Of a stretch of 64,000 bases of DNA, positions 45,521-53,322 are shown in pieces. The notes beneath the pieces were generated by a model. It was not told where the DNA came from, did no database searches, and was given only the letters and a program-made list of their open reading frames with translations. The position numbers were made by a program, and so were the translations under genes. The DNA is from Nostoc sp. MS1 (lineage in GTDB: Bacteria; Cyanobacteriota; Cyanobacteriia; Cyanobacteriales; Nostocaceae), in NCBI RefSeq assembly GCF_019976755.1, contig NZ_AP023441.1:2043501-2107500 (forward strand), read 5' to 3'. How positions within the stretch are numbered: the first letter of the stretch is position 1; each line of letters opens with the position of its first letter.

Positions 45521-45774
45521 TCAGAATATTCCTCAGCAATTAAACGAATTTTTTCTTGTAACCTAGCAAATACAACTTCGCCATCAGTTACTTGTCCTGC
45601 TGCAATTTGTTCAGTTCCTACAACTATTTTCTGCCATAATTCTTCAAGTCTCTGCTCTCTGTCTTGTAGCAGTTTAAAGGCTTCATTGATGACATCATCT
45701 GCACTAGCAAATCTACCACTTGCCAACTGTGCCTGAATAAATTGCTCTAGTTCTGGTTTAATTTGGATGTACAT
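45517..45774 (-). CDS. ParD-family antitoxin
   Basis: An 85-residue CopG/ParD-type antitoxin. An N-terminal ribbon-helix-helix (IQIKPELEQFIQAQLASGRF, then SADDVINEAFKLLQDRE) binds DNA as a dimer. A C-terminal acidic helix would wrap the ParE toxin. It overlaps the toxin remnant by four bases, as in intact parDE operons. As the toxin is truncated, the antitoxin appears to survive alone. Confidence 0.82.
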   Translation of the reverse strand: MYIQIKPELEQFIQAQLASGRFASADDVINEAFKLLQDREQRLEELWQKIVVGTEQIAAGQVTDGEVVFARLQEKIRLIAEEYSE

Positions 45775-45863
45775 ATCTATTTGTACCTTTTTAATTCTGA
45801 TTTGATACTATTTTAGTACCAAAGCAATACTGATATAGTGCCTCTAGTTCCTGTACTGCTTTT

Positions 45864-46799
45864 TCACACAAAATTAGTCTGTTGCAAAAATTTCAAAATT
45901 GCTTGGTTTACCACTTTAGCTGAACCAGTAGAAGCATCATGATAGCAGTTTTCTAAAATTTGAAATTGAGAGTTAGGTAAGTGTTGATGCAATTTCTCCC
46001 CATGACTCACCGGAAACCAACTATCTTTATCACCCCATAAAATTAGTGTAGGTGACTCAATAGAACTCAAATTTTTCTGAATCTGAGTTAGCATATTAGG
46101 TTTATTTGCTTGCCAATTCTCAATTTCTTTGGCTGCTATTTGTAATTCCTCAGCAACTTTTACCAAAGTACCAGGAATCTCAACAAAGGGATAAGTAATC
46201 CAGTAAACATCCTCTTGAGTTAAGATTGATGGATCAAATAATACTTTACGCCTTTCTATTGCCATGATTTCCTTAACTAATGGCGCAAATAAATAAGCTA
46301 GACGTAAGGAGTCTATTGTTTGCAATAATTCAATAGGAATTTGAGACAATATCGACATTGCCCAATGTGGTAATTGTTCTGCAAAAATTGGCGCATTAAT
46401 TACTACTAAACGCCCAACTAATTCAGGGCTTTTTTGTGCTAAGGCAAGAGCCACTAATCCACCTAACGATTCAGCCACAATTACTGCTGGTTCATCACAT
46501 AACTCTTGAATTATGCGCTCTAATTCAATAACTTGATGCCCACTTTTCTCTCGACGGAAACAAGGTTTATCAGAAAAACCGAAGCCTTTAGCATCTACAC
46601 AAATAACTCGAAAATACTTAGATAATGGAGCGACACTGTAACGCCAATTATAGCTCCAACTACCCATACCGTGTAATAGAAATAATGGTCTACCTGTACC
46701 TTTTTCACCGTATGCAATTTGTACAGGATATCCATGAACATCACTAATTATCAGACTTTGCCGCCCTTTGGGGAAAGTTTCTTGCCACCAATCTTTCAT
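45864..46799 (-). CDS. Alpha/beta hydrolase
   Basis: A 311-residue alpha/beta-hydrolase fold protein. The oxyanion region is FLLHGMGSWSYNW (about 37-49). The nucleophile elbow AESLGG (Ser at about 110) follows, then the acid in LWGDKDSWFP and a His near the end in NCYHDAS. The substrate is unknown; similar cyanobacterial proteins include esterases and haloalkane-dehalogenase-like enzymes. It is monocistronic, and the upstream gap is filled by short repeats. Confidence 0.87.
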   Translation of the reverse strand: MKDWWQETFPKGRQSLIISDVHGYPVQIAYGEKGTGRPLFLLHGMGSWSYNWRYSVAPLSKYFRVICVDAKGFGFSDKPCFRREKSGHQVIELERIIQELCDEPAVIVAESLGGLVALALAQKSPELVGRLVVINAPIFAEQLPHWAMSILSQIPIELLQTIDSLRLAYLFAPLVKEIMAIERRKVLFDPSILTQEDVYWITYPFVEIPGTLVKVAEELQIAAKEIENWQANKPNMLTQIQKNLSSIESPTLILWGDKDSWFPVSHGEKLHQHLPNSQFQILENCYHDASTGSAKVVNQAILKFLQQTNFV

Positions 46800-46854
46800 G
46801 TCTTTGCTTAAAGAGTGATCTCAACACTCGTTAAGGCATTCTACAGCAGAAATA

Positions 46855-46978
46855 TGGGAAGTGGGGAGAGTTGGTTCGACTTCGCTCACCAACCGGAAGT
46901 GGGGGAGCAGAAGAGCAGGGGAGAATAAATTTTGACTATGGACTAATGACTAATGACTAATAACTAATAACTAATTCC
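46855..46978. repeat. Short tandem repeats with an embedded dyad repeat
   Basis: The order is GGGAAGTGGGGAGAG, then a GTTGGT...ACCAAC dyad element (about 46871-46893), then GACTAATGACTAATGACTAA units. It separates the hydrolase and the DUF4112 gene. Confidence 0.6.
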
Positions 46979-47348
46979 CATTTAAGTACTTTTCTATTAG
47001 CTTAATGTTGTAGTGATTCGCTGTCCAGGCAAAGTCAAACAGGTCGCCGATGATGGGGAAACTGCCTATCAAACTGTCAATAATGATATTGACTATCATG
47101 CGGTTCAATATATTTTTAGGCACACCCAGCCGCGAAGCTTCAAAGACTATGTAGCAAGAAAGAATTAAACCTAAAGCGTCGCCACCAATAGGTATAATTC
47201 CTATGATTGGGTCTAAACCCATAGCTATCGGTGTACCGGGAATTTTGATTACTGTATCTAACAAGCGGCTTACTTGACGTAGGCGTTTTATAGTGGCTGC
47301 TTGAGTATTAGTGTCAATATAAGAGAATTTAGGAGAAGATTCAGGCAT
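46971..47348 (-). CDS. DUF4112 protein
   Basis: A 125-residue protein of the DUF4112 family, with RLLDTVIKIPGTPIAMGLDPIIG, then IPIGGDALGLILSCYIV. Two or three hydrophobic stretches place it in the membrane. Its end, FDFAWTANHYNIKLIEKYL, is the usual one. The function is unknown. Its start is 84 bases downstream of the stop of the YihY-like gene on the same strand; whether the two share a transcript is not shown. Confidence 0.85.
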   Translation of the reverse strand: MPESSPKFSYIDTNTQAATIKRLRQVSRLLDTVIKIPGTPIAMGLDPIIGIIPIGGDALGLILSCYIVFEASRLGVPKNILNRMIVNIIIDSLIGSFPIIGDLFDFAWTANHYNIKLIEKYLNGN

Positions 47349-47432
47349 TCAGGCGATCGCTCGTTTTTAGAAATAAAATTGCTCAATATCTTACAGCTAT
47401 TTGGTGATTTTTCACAGTCGTAACTATACTTA

Positions 47433-48335
47433 TTAATGAACCTCTTGTACAAAGTTACGGGGTTTTTTCGCCTGCATATCTTGACCCACAGTCACATTTA
47501 ATTGGTCGCCTATTAATAAAACAGCAGAACTCATCCACAGCCACAGCATCAACACTATCACTGTCCCTACAGCACCGTAAACTTTGTTATAGTTACCAAA
47601 GTTTGCTACATACAAGCGAAATAAACCAGATAAAATTGCCCAGAAAACGGCTGCAATTATTGCTCCTGGCATAATTGGTGTGCCTTGATTCCAAACACTA
47701 GGGCCGTAACGATAAATAAAACTAAATGCTATAGCCATAATTCCTAAAGCTAAAGGCCAACGCAGTAATTGCCAAAGGTGCAACAAGAATATTAAAGAAT
47801 TATTTTCATTCACCACAATTGCTAACAAGAAGTCACTAATAAACACCAAAAAAGAAGCCAGTACCAAAAGTAAAATAGTACCTATCGTTAATCCTAAAGA
47901 GACAAGTCTGGCTTTCCAAAATGGGCGTATTTTATCTTGAGGGATTTGATGAATTTGATCAAAGGCTGTCATTGCAGTATTGATTGCACCAGAAGCTGTC
48001 CAAAGGGCAATGACAAAACTTAACGAAAATAAGCCGCTATTTTGAGAATGGGCAATTTCTTGACTAGCAAAATCCCTAATCAATCCCATCGCTTCCTCTG
48101 GTACAACTTGGCTTAATTGTCCTGCCATTTGCTTGAATGTTTCCTGTAAGGAGTCTGCAAATAAACCAATGGCTGTAAGTACTGTAAGAATTGCCGGAAA
48201 TAAAGATAACATCGCGTTAAAGGCAATTTCTGAGGCCAGTCCCAAAAGTCGTCTTTCAGTTGTCCTAATATAAGTTTTCTGGAGTGTACGCCAATTGACA
48301 TGACGAAAGAAGCGAACAAAACGAGGCAACGGCAT
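47433..48335 (-). CDS. YihY/BrkB-family inner-membrane protein
   Basis: A 300-residue polytopic protein of the YihY family (once called ribonuclease BN). Six hydrophobic helices are seen. The family pattern SEIAFNAMLSLFPAIL near residue 34 and YGPSVWNQ followed by PGAIIAAVFWAILSGLFRLYV near 210-240 are clear. The function is not established. ATG 48335 (MPLPRFVRFF) gives the normal N-terminus. Confidence 0.9.
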   Translation of the reverse strand: MPLPRFVRFFRHVNWRTLQKTYIRTTERRLLGLASEIAFNAMLSLFPAILTVLTAIGLFADSLQETFKQMAGQLSQVVPEEAMGLIRDFASQEIAHSQNSGLFSLSFVIALWTASGAINTAMTAFDQIHQIPQDKIRPFWKARLVSLGLTIGTILLLVLASFLVFISDFLLAIVVNENNSLIFLLHLWQLLRWPLALGIMAIAFSFIYRYGPSVWNQGTPIMPGAIIAAVFWAILSGLFRLYVANFGNYNKVYGAVGTVIVLMLWLWMSSAVLLIGDQLNVTVGQDMQAKKPRNFVQEVH

Positions 48336-48425
48336 AATTTGAGTGATGGCAAAGGATTTACTCTAATTTGCCAGATTTATTGCCGCGATCGCATCTACCG
48401 TAACACTGGTTAATTTCTGATAAGT

Positions 48426-48463
48426 TTGACACTAATGCTAACTATAGTATGTAGAACTTTAGT
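48426..48463 (+). promoter_or_regulatory. Promoter and candidate C-protein operator of the C gene
   Basis: TTGACA at 48426-48431 and TATGTA at 48448-48453 (16 bases apart) form a possible promoter. Between and across them lies ATGCTAACTATAGTAT (48435-48450), with the palindrome ACTATAGT, followed 15 bases later by the related ACTTTAGT (48456-48463). Paired dyads of this form are typical controller-protein binding sites. Confidence 0.6.
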
Positions 48464-48510
48464 ATGCAGCCGTTTACTACTATGTTTAGTTATGTCTTGA
48501 TCAAATTTAT

Positions 48511-48732
48511 ATGAAAACGGAAATATTAAAAAAATTTGGTCAAAGAGTAAGAGAGGAAAGATTAAAAATGGGTCTCTCTCAGGAAGAATTAGCGGAAAAA
48601 GCAGGTCTTCACAGAACTTATATAGGCATGATTGAAAGAGCTGAAAAGAACATTACCTTAATTAATATTGGAAAAATTGCTATAGCTTTAGCAATTAGTA
48701 TTGAGGATTTATTAAAAGGAGTTAGCGAATAG
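48511..48732 (+). CDS. XRE-type controller protein of an R-M system
   Basis: A 73-residue helix-turn-helix protein (GQRVREERLKMGLSQEELAEKAGL, then HRTYIGMIERAEKNITL), the size and pattern of restriction-modification controller (C) proteins. Such proteins dimerise on operator boxes to delay the restriction enzyme and adjust the methylase. Its stop overlaps the first base of the following gene, so the two are co-translated. Two ACTATAGT-type sites sit upstream. Confidence 0.88.
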   Translation: MKTEILKKFGQRVREERLKMGLSQEELAEKAGLHRTYIGMIERAEKNITLINIGKIAIALAISIEDLLKGVSE

Positions 48733-49619
48733 TGAATATTTCTGAGGAAGAGAAATGGATTAATGAAATTCGTCAATATTGTCGCTCTTTAAATATATCA
48801 ACTAGTGATTTATATAAAATAGTCACTGATTTAAAGGTCGCTCCTATGATTCGTGGGAAAGCATTTGAGTTTTCCCTGCACTCTAAGTTGGTACAACTTT
48901 TACCTGCTGAAGATTGGACTGTGACTAAACCTGTAATTAATGCACAGACTGGAACCCACGATATTGATATTATGGTTAGGCATAATAGAACAGGAAAAAT
49001 TATATCAGTAGAATGTAAATTAGCTGGGAAAGGAATGTTTAATGTCGCTAAAAGCTCAAAAACTGGATTTTATAAAAAAGGCGATTATTTAATCAAGGTT
49101 AAGTGTATGCGATCGCGTACAACTAAAACACCCGAAAAAGTTAACTCAATGTCAAAAAAGCTTGGGGTAAGTCCTGAAATGTTTCTTGCTCATAGCGATC
49201 AATATAGAGCAACAAGCTTTGATGTAGTTGCAACTTCTATAGGAAATGCGTTTTATGAAACATTAGAAGACAACGATGGTAATCTAATGTACAAGTTTGA
49301 ACCTAGTGAAAAAGGTATGCAGTTTATACAAAGACTCAAACCTTCTGCCAATGATGAAGAATTTTTACAAGAATTTGTGTACAACAAAGTATACCTTGCT
49401 TGTTCATTAGATATTACAGTAGCTAACGATAGCGGAGTAATATGTAACAAACAAGCTTGTATAGATAAGCATAGTTGTGGTTTTATTCCTAATTATCCGA
49501 TCATTAATTATGGAAATATGGAAGAATTACCATCAGAGATTATTCCTAGCCCTCAAAATGGTTGGGTAGAGATAGAGAAATGTCTTCCTTTTTTTGAAAG
49601 TCTTTTAGAGAGAATTTAA
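48732..49619 (+). CDS. Type II restriction endonuclease (PD-(D/E)xK), predicted
   Basis: A 295-residue protein. The nuclease core is readable: GKAFEFSLH (about 42-50), HDIDIMV with Asp77/Asp79, and ISVECKLAG with Glu94 and Lys96, the D...ExK arrangement. The C-terminal part holds four cysteines (SGVICNKQACIDKHSCG) that may bind zinc. It lies directly after the C gene and converges on the methylase, which supports its role. The recognition site is unknown. The start is GTG/ATG-ambiguous at the overlap (GTG 48732 chosen). Confidence 0.8.
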   Translation: MNISEEEKWINEIRQYCRSLNISTSDLYKIVTDLKVAPMIRGKAFEFSLHSKLVQLLPAEDWTVTKPVINAQTGTHDIDIMVRHNRTGKIISVECKLAGKGMFNVAKSSKTGFYKKGDYLIKVKCMRSRTTKTPEKVNSMSKKLGVSPEMFLAHSDQYRATSFDVVATSIGNAFYETLEDNDGNLMYKFEPSEKGMQFIQRLKPSANDEEFLQEFVYNKVYLACSLDITVANDSGVICNKQACIDKHSCGFIPNYPIINYGNMEELPSEIIPSPQNGWVEIEKCLPFFESLLERI

Positions 49620-50497
49620 AAACTTATTACTAGTTGCTTTGGCTCTTGAGATAATTCAGCATTAGAGTCATAGTTTAATATGAAAATCTCCTTACCTTTA
49701 TAGCGTTCTCCTTTAAAATTGTCCTCTTTTTTCTGACCTTTTTTTTGATCATCTGTTCTATTTATTGTATAGTTCCATTCCTTATCATGTATTTCTATTG
49801 CCCATTCATATAAATCTCTAACTTCAGTACTGTTATCGTAAGTTAGAAGGAATTTAATTCTATCATTATGTTTTTTGAGTATACTACAGAGCCTATAGTG
49901 ATCATCTATTGAAAAGGAGTGTGTGTAAAACTTATCTTGGTCTGCATTAAAATAAGGAGGATCAATAAATAAAAAAGTGTTATCAGGTACGGTTGATATC
50001 ACTTTTTCAAAATCAAAGCAGGTAATCTCAACATTCTGAAGCTTTTCTGAAGTTCGTAGGATATTTCTAGGCCAGTTTTCTGGACGCATACTGTACTTGT
50101 CACCATAACCCCAATAGCAGTTTTGCGGCTTCATTATACCTGAGTAAGATGTTCTATTGAGATAAAACCAACGTGCTGCTTCTTCCAATTTATTTTGCGG
50201 TTTAAAATCATTTTTATAATATGAATGCCTTTCTTTAGTTGCTTTCTCCCCACTTAAATATTGAATTAGCTTGTCTGGTGTATCTCTAATGATTAAATAT
50301 GTATTTATGAGCGCCACATCAATATCATTTAACCAATTTTTATTTACCTTCTCTTTTGCAAAGAAGATAGAACCTCCTCCAGCAAAAGGTTCTACATAGT
50401 ATGAGTGAAAAGGTATATGTTTAAGTATCAGACTACGTGCATAAAATTTTCCGCCAGCATAGCGAAAAGGTGAGTTTATCGGCTTATTCATGATCAT
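49616..50497 (-). CDS. DNA adenine N6-methyltransferase (Dam/D12 class)
   Basis: A 293-residue D12-class methylase. FRYAGGKFYARS near residue 11 and VEPFAGGGSIFF near 36 form the SAM site. The catalytic DPPYF motif is at about 176-180, with NRTSYSG in the target-recognition region. It should protect the site cut by the neighbouring endonuclease. Its stop overlaps the endonuclease stop inside one TTAA. Start: ATG 50497, or ATG 50491 two codons later. Confidence 0.9.
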   Translation of the reverse strand: MIMNKPINSPFRYAGGKFYARSLILKHIPFHSYYVEPFAGGGSIFFAKEKVNKNWLNDIDVALINTYLIIRDTPDKLIQYLSGEKATKERHSYYKNDFKPQNKLEEAARWFYLNRTSYSGIMKPQNCYWGYGDKYSMRPENWPRNILRTSEKLQNVEITCFDFEKVISTVPDNTFLFIDPPYFNADQDKFYTHSFSIDDHYRLCSILKKHNDRIKFLLTYDNSTEVRDLYEWAIEIHDKEWNYTINRTDDQKKGQKKEDNFKGERYKGKEIFILNYDSNAELSQEPKQLVISF

Positions 50498-50523
50498 TCA
50501 GTTAGACAAGTTTAATAGTTAAG

Positions 50524-50559
50524 ATGCTAACTATAGTATACATAATTAAAAGTTGTCAA
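50524..50559 (-). promoter_or_regulatory. Promoter and operator-like site of the methylase gene
   Basis: On the minus strand TTGACA (50554-50559) and TATAGT (50530-50535) are 18 bases apart. The -10 box lies inside ATGCTAACTATAGTAT (50524-50539, plus-strand reading), identical over 16 bases to the site upstream of the C gene. A regulator bound here would cover the methylase promoter. Confidence 0.6.
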
Positions 50560-50697
50560 GATTGTAGATAAATATGCGATTGCTTTATATGGAGAAGAAG
50601 TTATACTTTGTTTATTTCATTAGCCAATTAACTAAAACTGGCTATTAAAGAATAGTTGACTTTGTATAATTCAACAGTAGAGGAAATAAGTAAATAA

Positions 50698-51174
50698 ATG
50701 CCAGAAAATATTGAAGTTGGTCAACACTTAACCCAACAGTGGTTAACGGAAATCCAAACACTCAAGCAACAGTTAATCGAACAGCAACAAGAACGTGATG
50801 CTGCTTGGGAAAGTGCTGAGAAGTGGCGCAAACTATATAACACAGAAGCAGAACAACGTCGCACAGATGCAGACTTTTTTCGTCAAACGATCGCATCTCT
50901 CAAAACCGAAATTCAGCAACTCAAGGGGATTGATGGACAAACCTTACCTGATGCTAAAACTAGCGTGGGTGTGCAGCAAGAATTGTCACAAATACGTAGT
51001 GTAGAAGAATTGAAAGCTAAACTGGTTGATGTGATTAAAGAACGCGATCGCTTACGCCAAGCGTTGAAAACTGAACAAGAAAACCACGCCCAAAGCCGTA
51101 AAAGCCTTACCACAGCTTTGGGTGATGCAATAGATAGCTTGGCACGGGAAAGAGTAAAGGGAAATGGTGAGTAA
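50698..51174 (+). CDS. Coiled-coil hypothetical protein
   Basis: A 158-residue protein dominated by heptad-like, Gln/Glu/Lys-rich helices (residues about 12-78 and 95-140), with a short Pro/Gly break (GIDGQTLPDAKTS) in between. There are no catalytic residues and no membrane segment. It is likely a structural or scaffold protein and I do not recognise a family. It converges on the M41-like gene. Confidence 0.65.
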   Translation: MPENIEVGQHLTQQWLTEIQTLKQQLIEQQQERDAAWESAEKWRKLYNTEAEQRRTDADFFRQTIASLKTEIQQLKGIDGQTLPDAKTSVGVQQELSQIRSVEELKAKLVDVIKERDRLRQALKTEQENHAQSRKSLTTALGDAIDSLARERVKGNGE

Positions 51175-51192
51175 AATATATTACTGCTAAAC

Positions 51193-51894
51193 CTAAGCAA
51201 CCTTACTCTCTGTTTCCATTTGAGCATCGGCGATCGCTTTTTGGCAATCAGCGATTGTTGCCCTTTGGCGTATGGCTTGGGTTAAGGCTTGGTAACTCAA
51301 CCAGTTGTCTTGAATTAAGGTTTTCGCTTGGAGAATGTGGAACCGTTGTTTTTGCTGACAAAGGGACTCAGAAAAACCCAAAAGTCTGAAAACATTTGCT
51401 AGTTTCCTTCTATCATCATTCCCACCTTCAATACGCTCAAAAACTAAAGTTTCCGCAGCAATTCCTGCCATCAAAATAGTACAGTAGCGTTCCAGCGTTT
51501 GATGGCTGATTTTGCCTTGTTCTAACTGAGAGCCTAATTCAGTATCATTCAAAGAAATACTACCTTGCCCGGCTTGTCCTTGTCTCCAAGCCTCCCAGGC
51601 GCTGAGAGTGTAACCTGTAACGGGAATCCCCAACAAGTGAGCTACAAGAAAGTGTCCAGCTTCGTGGTGAATAATGCGATCGCGGTATTGCGGTGAAAAA
51701 CCCGCAACCCAATCTATAAAGATAGTACCGCCCTTACCTTGCAAGCTGAAACTATCAAAAGTGGCTACACCCAAAATTGTAAAGGTAGCAAGTGCTGGAA
51801 TTGTCGGTGATAAATTAATTAACGGCCCCAATAGAGCCGATAAAGTCATAACAAAGACAGATATTGCAACTAAATTAAAAGCAGTTTGGTTCAT
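51193..51894 (-). CDS. M41-like zinc protease domain without ATPase
   Basis: A 233-residue protein. Two hydrophobic segments (about 8-28 and 33-50) are followed by HHEAGHFLVAHLLGIPV (about residues 76-92), whose HEAGH is the zinc motif of FtsH-type peptidases, and by GQGSI and a helical domain (LMAGIAAETLVF) as in M41. The AAA ATPase domain of FtsH is absent. Such stand-alone forms occur in cyanobacteria and plastids. Whether it is active is unknown. The upstream gap is filled with short repeats. Confidence 0.82.
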   Translation of the reverse strand: MNQTAFNLVAISVFVMTLSALLGPLINLSPTIPALATFTILGVATFDSFSLQGKGGTIFIDWVAGFSPQYRDRIIHHEAGHFLVAHLLGIPVTGYTLSAWEAWRQGQAGQGSISLNDTELGSQLEQGKISHQTLERYCTILMAGIAAETLVFERIEGGNDDRRKLANVFRLLGFSESLCQQKQRFHILQAKTLIQDNWLSYQALTQAIRQRATIADCQKAIADAQMETESKVA

Positions 51895-51897
51895 AGT

Positions 51898-51966
51898 GAT
51901 TTAGTCATTAGTCATTAGTCATTAGTCCATAGTTATTCTCCCTCACTTCCCCATCTCCCCCCACTC
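51898..51966. repeat. Short tandem repeats (TTAGTCA units)
   Basis: Four TTAGTCA-type units, then a CT-rich CCCATCTCCCCCCAC run, lie in the divergent gap between the M41-like gene and the DUF4336 gene. Confidence 0.65.
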
Positions 51967-52061
51967 ACCCTAGCCAAATCTCTCTTAATATTAAGGGAAG
52001 CACTATGCTCACTCAACCTTCCTAATGCTAGAAATTGATCAGCAGCTTGCAGTGGGCAATA

Positions 52062-53261
52062 ATGATGAACTTACAACCACACTCACACAATCATCGTCCT
52101 CAAGATTGGGCTTGGCCGTTTTGGCCGGCTTTACCGCTTTATCCGTATGGGAGAAGGCGCACAGTTTGCCGGGAGATAGTTAAAGATACTATCTGGACAT
52201 TCGACCAAGTTCAAGGGGTTCTATATACGGTAGTGCCGATTAGGATGTCGGTAATTAAGCTGAATGCTGGTGGATTGCTGGTTTATGCACCCGTTGCTCC
52301 TACTAAGGAGTGTGTACGATTGGTAAATGAGTTAGTCGCCAAGCACGGCGAAGTTAAGTATATAGTTCTGCCTACCAGTTCTGGACTTGAGCATAAAATA
52401 TTTGTTGGCCCCTTTGCAAGAAAGTTTCCCCAAGCACAGGTGTTTGTGGCTCCGCATCAGTGGAGTTTTCCGTTTAATTTGCCCCTGAGTTGGTTAGGGT
52501 TTCCACAAAAACGTACTCAAGTTTTACCAGAAGATTCTCGTCAAACTCCCTTCGCGGATGAGTTTGATTATGCAGTATTAGATATTAATCTGGGACGGGG
52601 TTCTTTTGTCGAGGTGGCATTTTTACATAAGCGATCGCACACTCTACTTGTAACTGATTCCATATTATCTATATCAGCAGAACCACCAGAAATTTTACAG
52701 TTAGAACCTTATCCCCTATTATTTCACGCCAGGGATAATGCCCTCCAACCCATCGAAGATACCCCAGCTAATCGTCGCCAAGGATGGCAGCGTATCGCCC
52801 TATTTGCTATTTACTTTCGTCCCAATGCCTTGGGATTAACAGGGTTAGGGGAGATGTGGCGCGACGCACTCAAAGCACCAGATCATTCCCCAAAAGCATA
52901 CTTCGGTTTTTTCCCCTTTCGCTGGCAAGAAAATTGGCAACAATCATTTACAGCCTTATCTGCCAATGGACGACCATTTGTTGCTCCCATTTTACAAGTT
53001 CTCATTCTGCCTCAAGCCCCAAAACAAGTCCTGAACTGGGCTGAGACAGTAGCAAAATGGAATTTTCAACAAATTATTGCTTGTCACTTTGATGCACCAT
53101 TTGCTTGCACTCCAGAACAATTCCGTCAAGCATTTAGTTTTCTAGATAAGAACGCGCATAACGACAATCAAAATCTGTTACCAGAAGATTTGAAATTTAT
53201 TAAAGAACTGGAAGCAAATTTACTGAAGCAAGGTATTGCAACACCACCAAGGGAGAAGTAG
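52062..53261 (+). CDS. DUF4336 protein (metallo-beta-lactamase-like)
   Basis: A protein of about 399 residues of the DUF4336 family, shared by cyanobacteria and plants. An Asn/His-rich start and a Trp/Pro-rich segment (DWAWPFWPALPLYPYGRRR) lead to a fold like metallo-beta-lactamases (MSVIKLNAGGLLVYAPVAPT, then VKYIVLPTSSGLEHK with a His in the metal position, and LLVTDSILSI). The function is unknown. ATG 52062 or 52065 is chosen; the longer frame would begin with TTG at 52035. Confidence 0.8.
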   Translation: MMNLQPHSHNHRPQDWAWPFWPALPLYPYGRRRTVCREIVKDTIWTFDQVQGVLYTVVPIRMSVIKLNAGGLLVYAPVAPTKECVRLVNELVAKHGEVKYIVLPTSSGLEHKIFVGPFARKFPQAQVFVAPHQWSFPFNLPLSWLGFPQKRTQVLPEDSRQTPFADEFDYAVLDINLGRGSFVEVAFLHKRSHTLLVTDSILSISAEPPEILQLEPYPLLFHARDNALQPIEDTPANRRQGWQRIALFAIYFRPNALGLTGLGEMWRDALKAPDHSPKAYFGFFPFRWQENWQQSFTALSANGRPFVAPILQVLILPQAPKQVLNWAETVAKWNFQQIIACHFDAPFACTPEQFRQAFSFLDKNAHNDNQNLLPEDLKFIKELEANLLKQGIATPPREK

Positions 53262-53322
53262 TTAGTTGACAGTTGACAGTTTTTCTCCCTCATCTTCCCC
53301 ACTCCTCACTTCTTCAAACTGT
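53259..53322. repeat. Short tandem repeats at the 3' ends of convergent genes
   Basis: A TAGTTGACAGTTGACAG unit and a CT-rich CCCTCATCTTCCCCACTCC run lie between the DUF4336 gene and the CheA-type gene. Confidence 0.5.
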
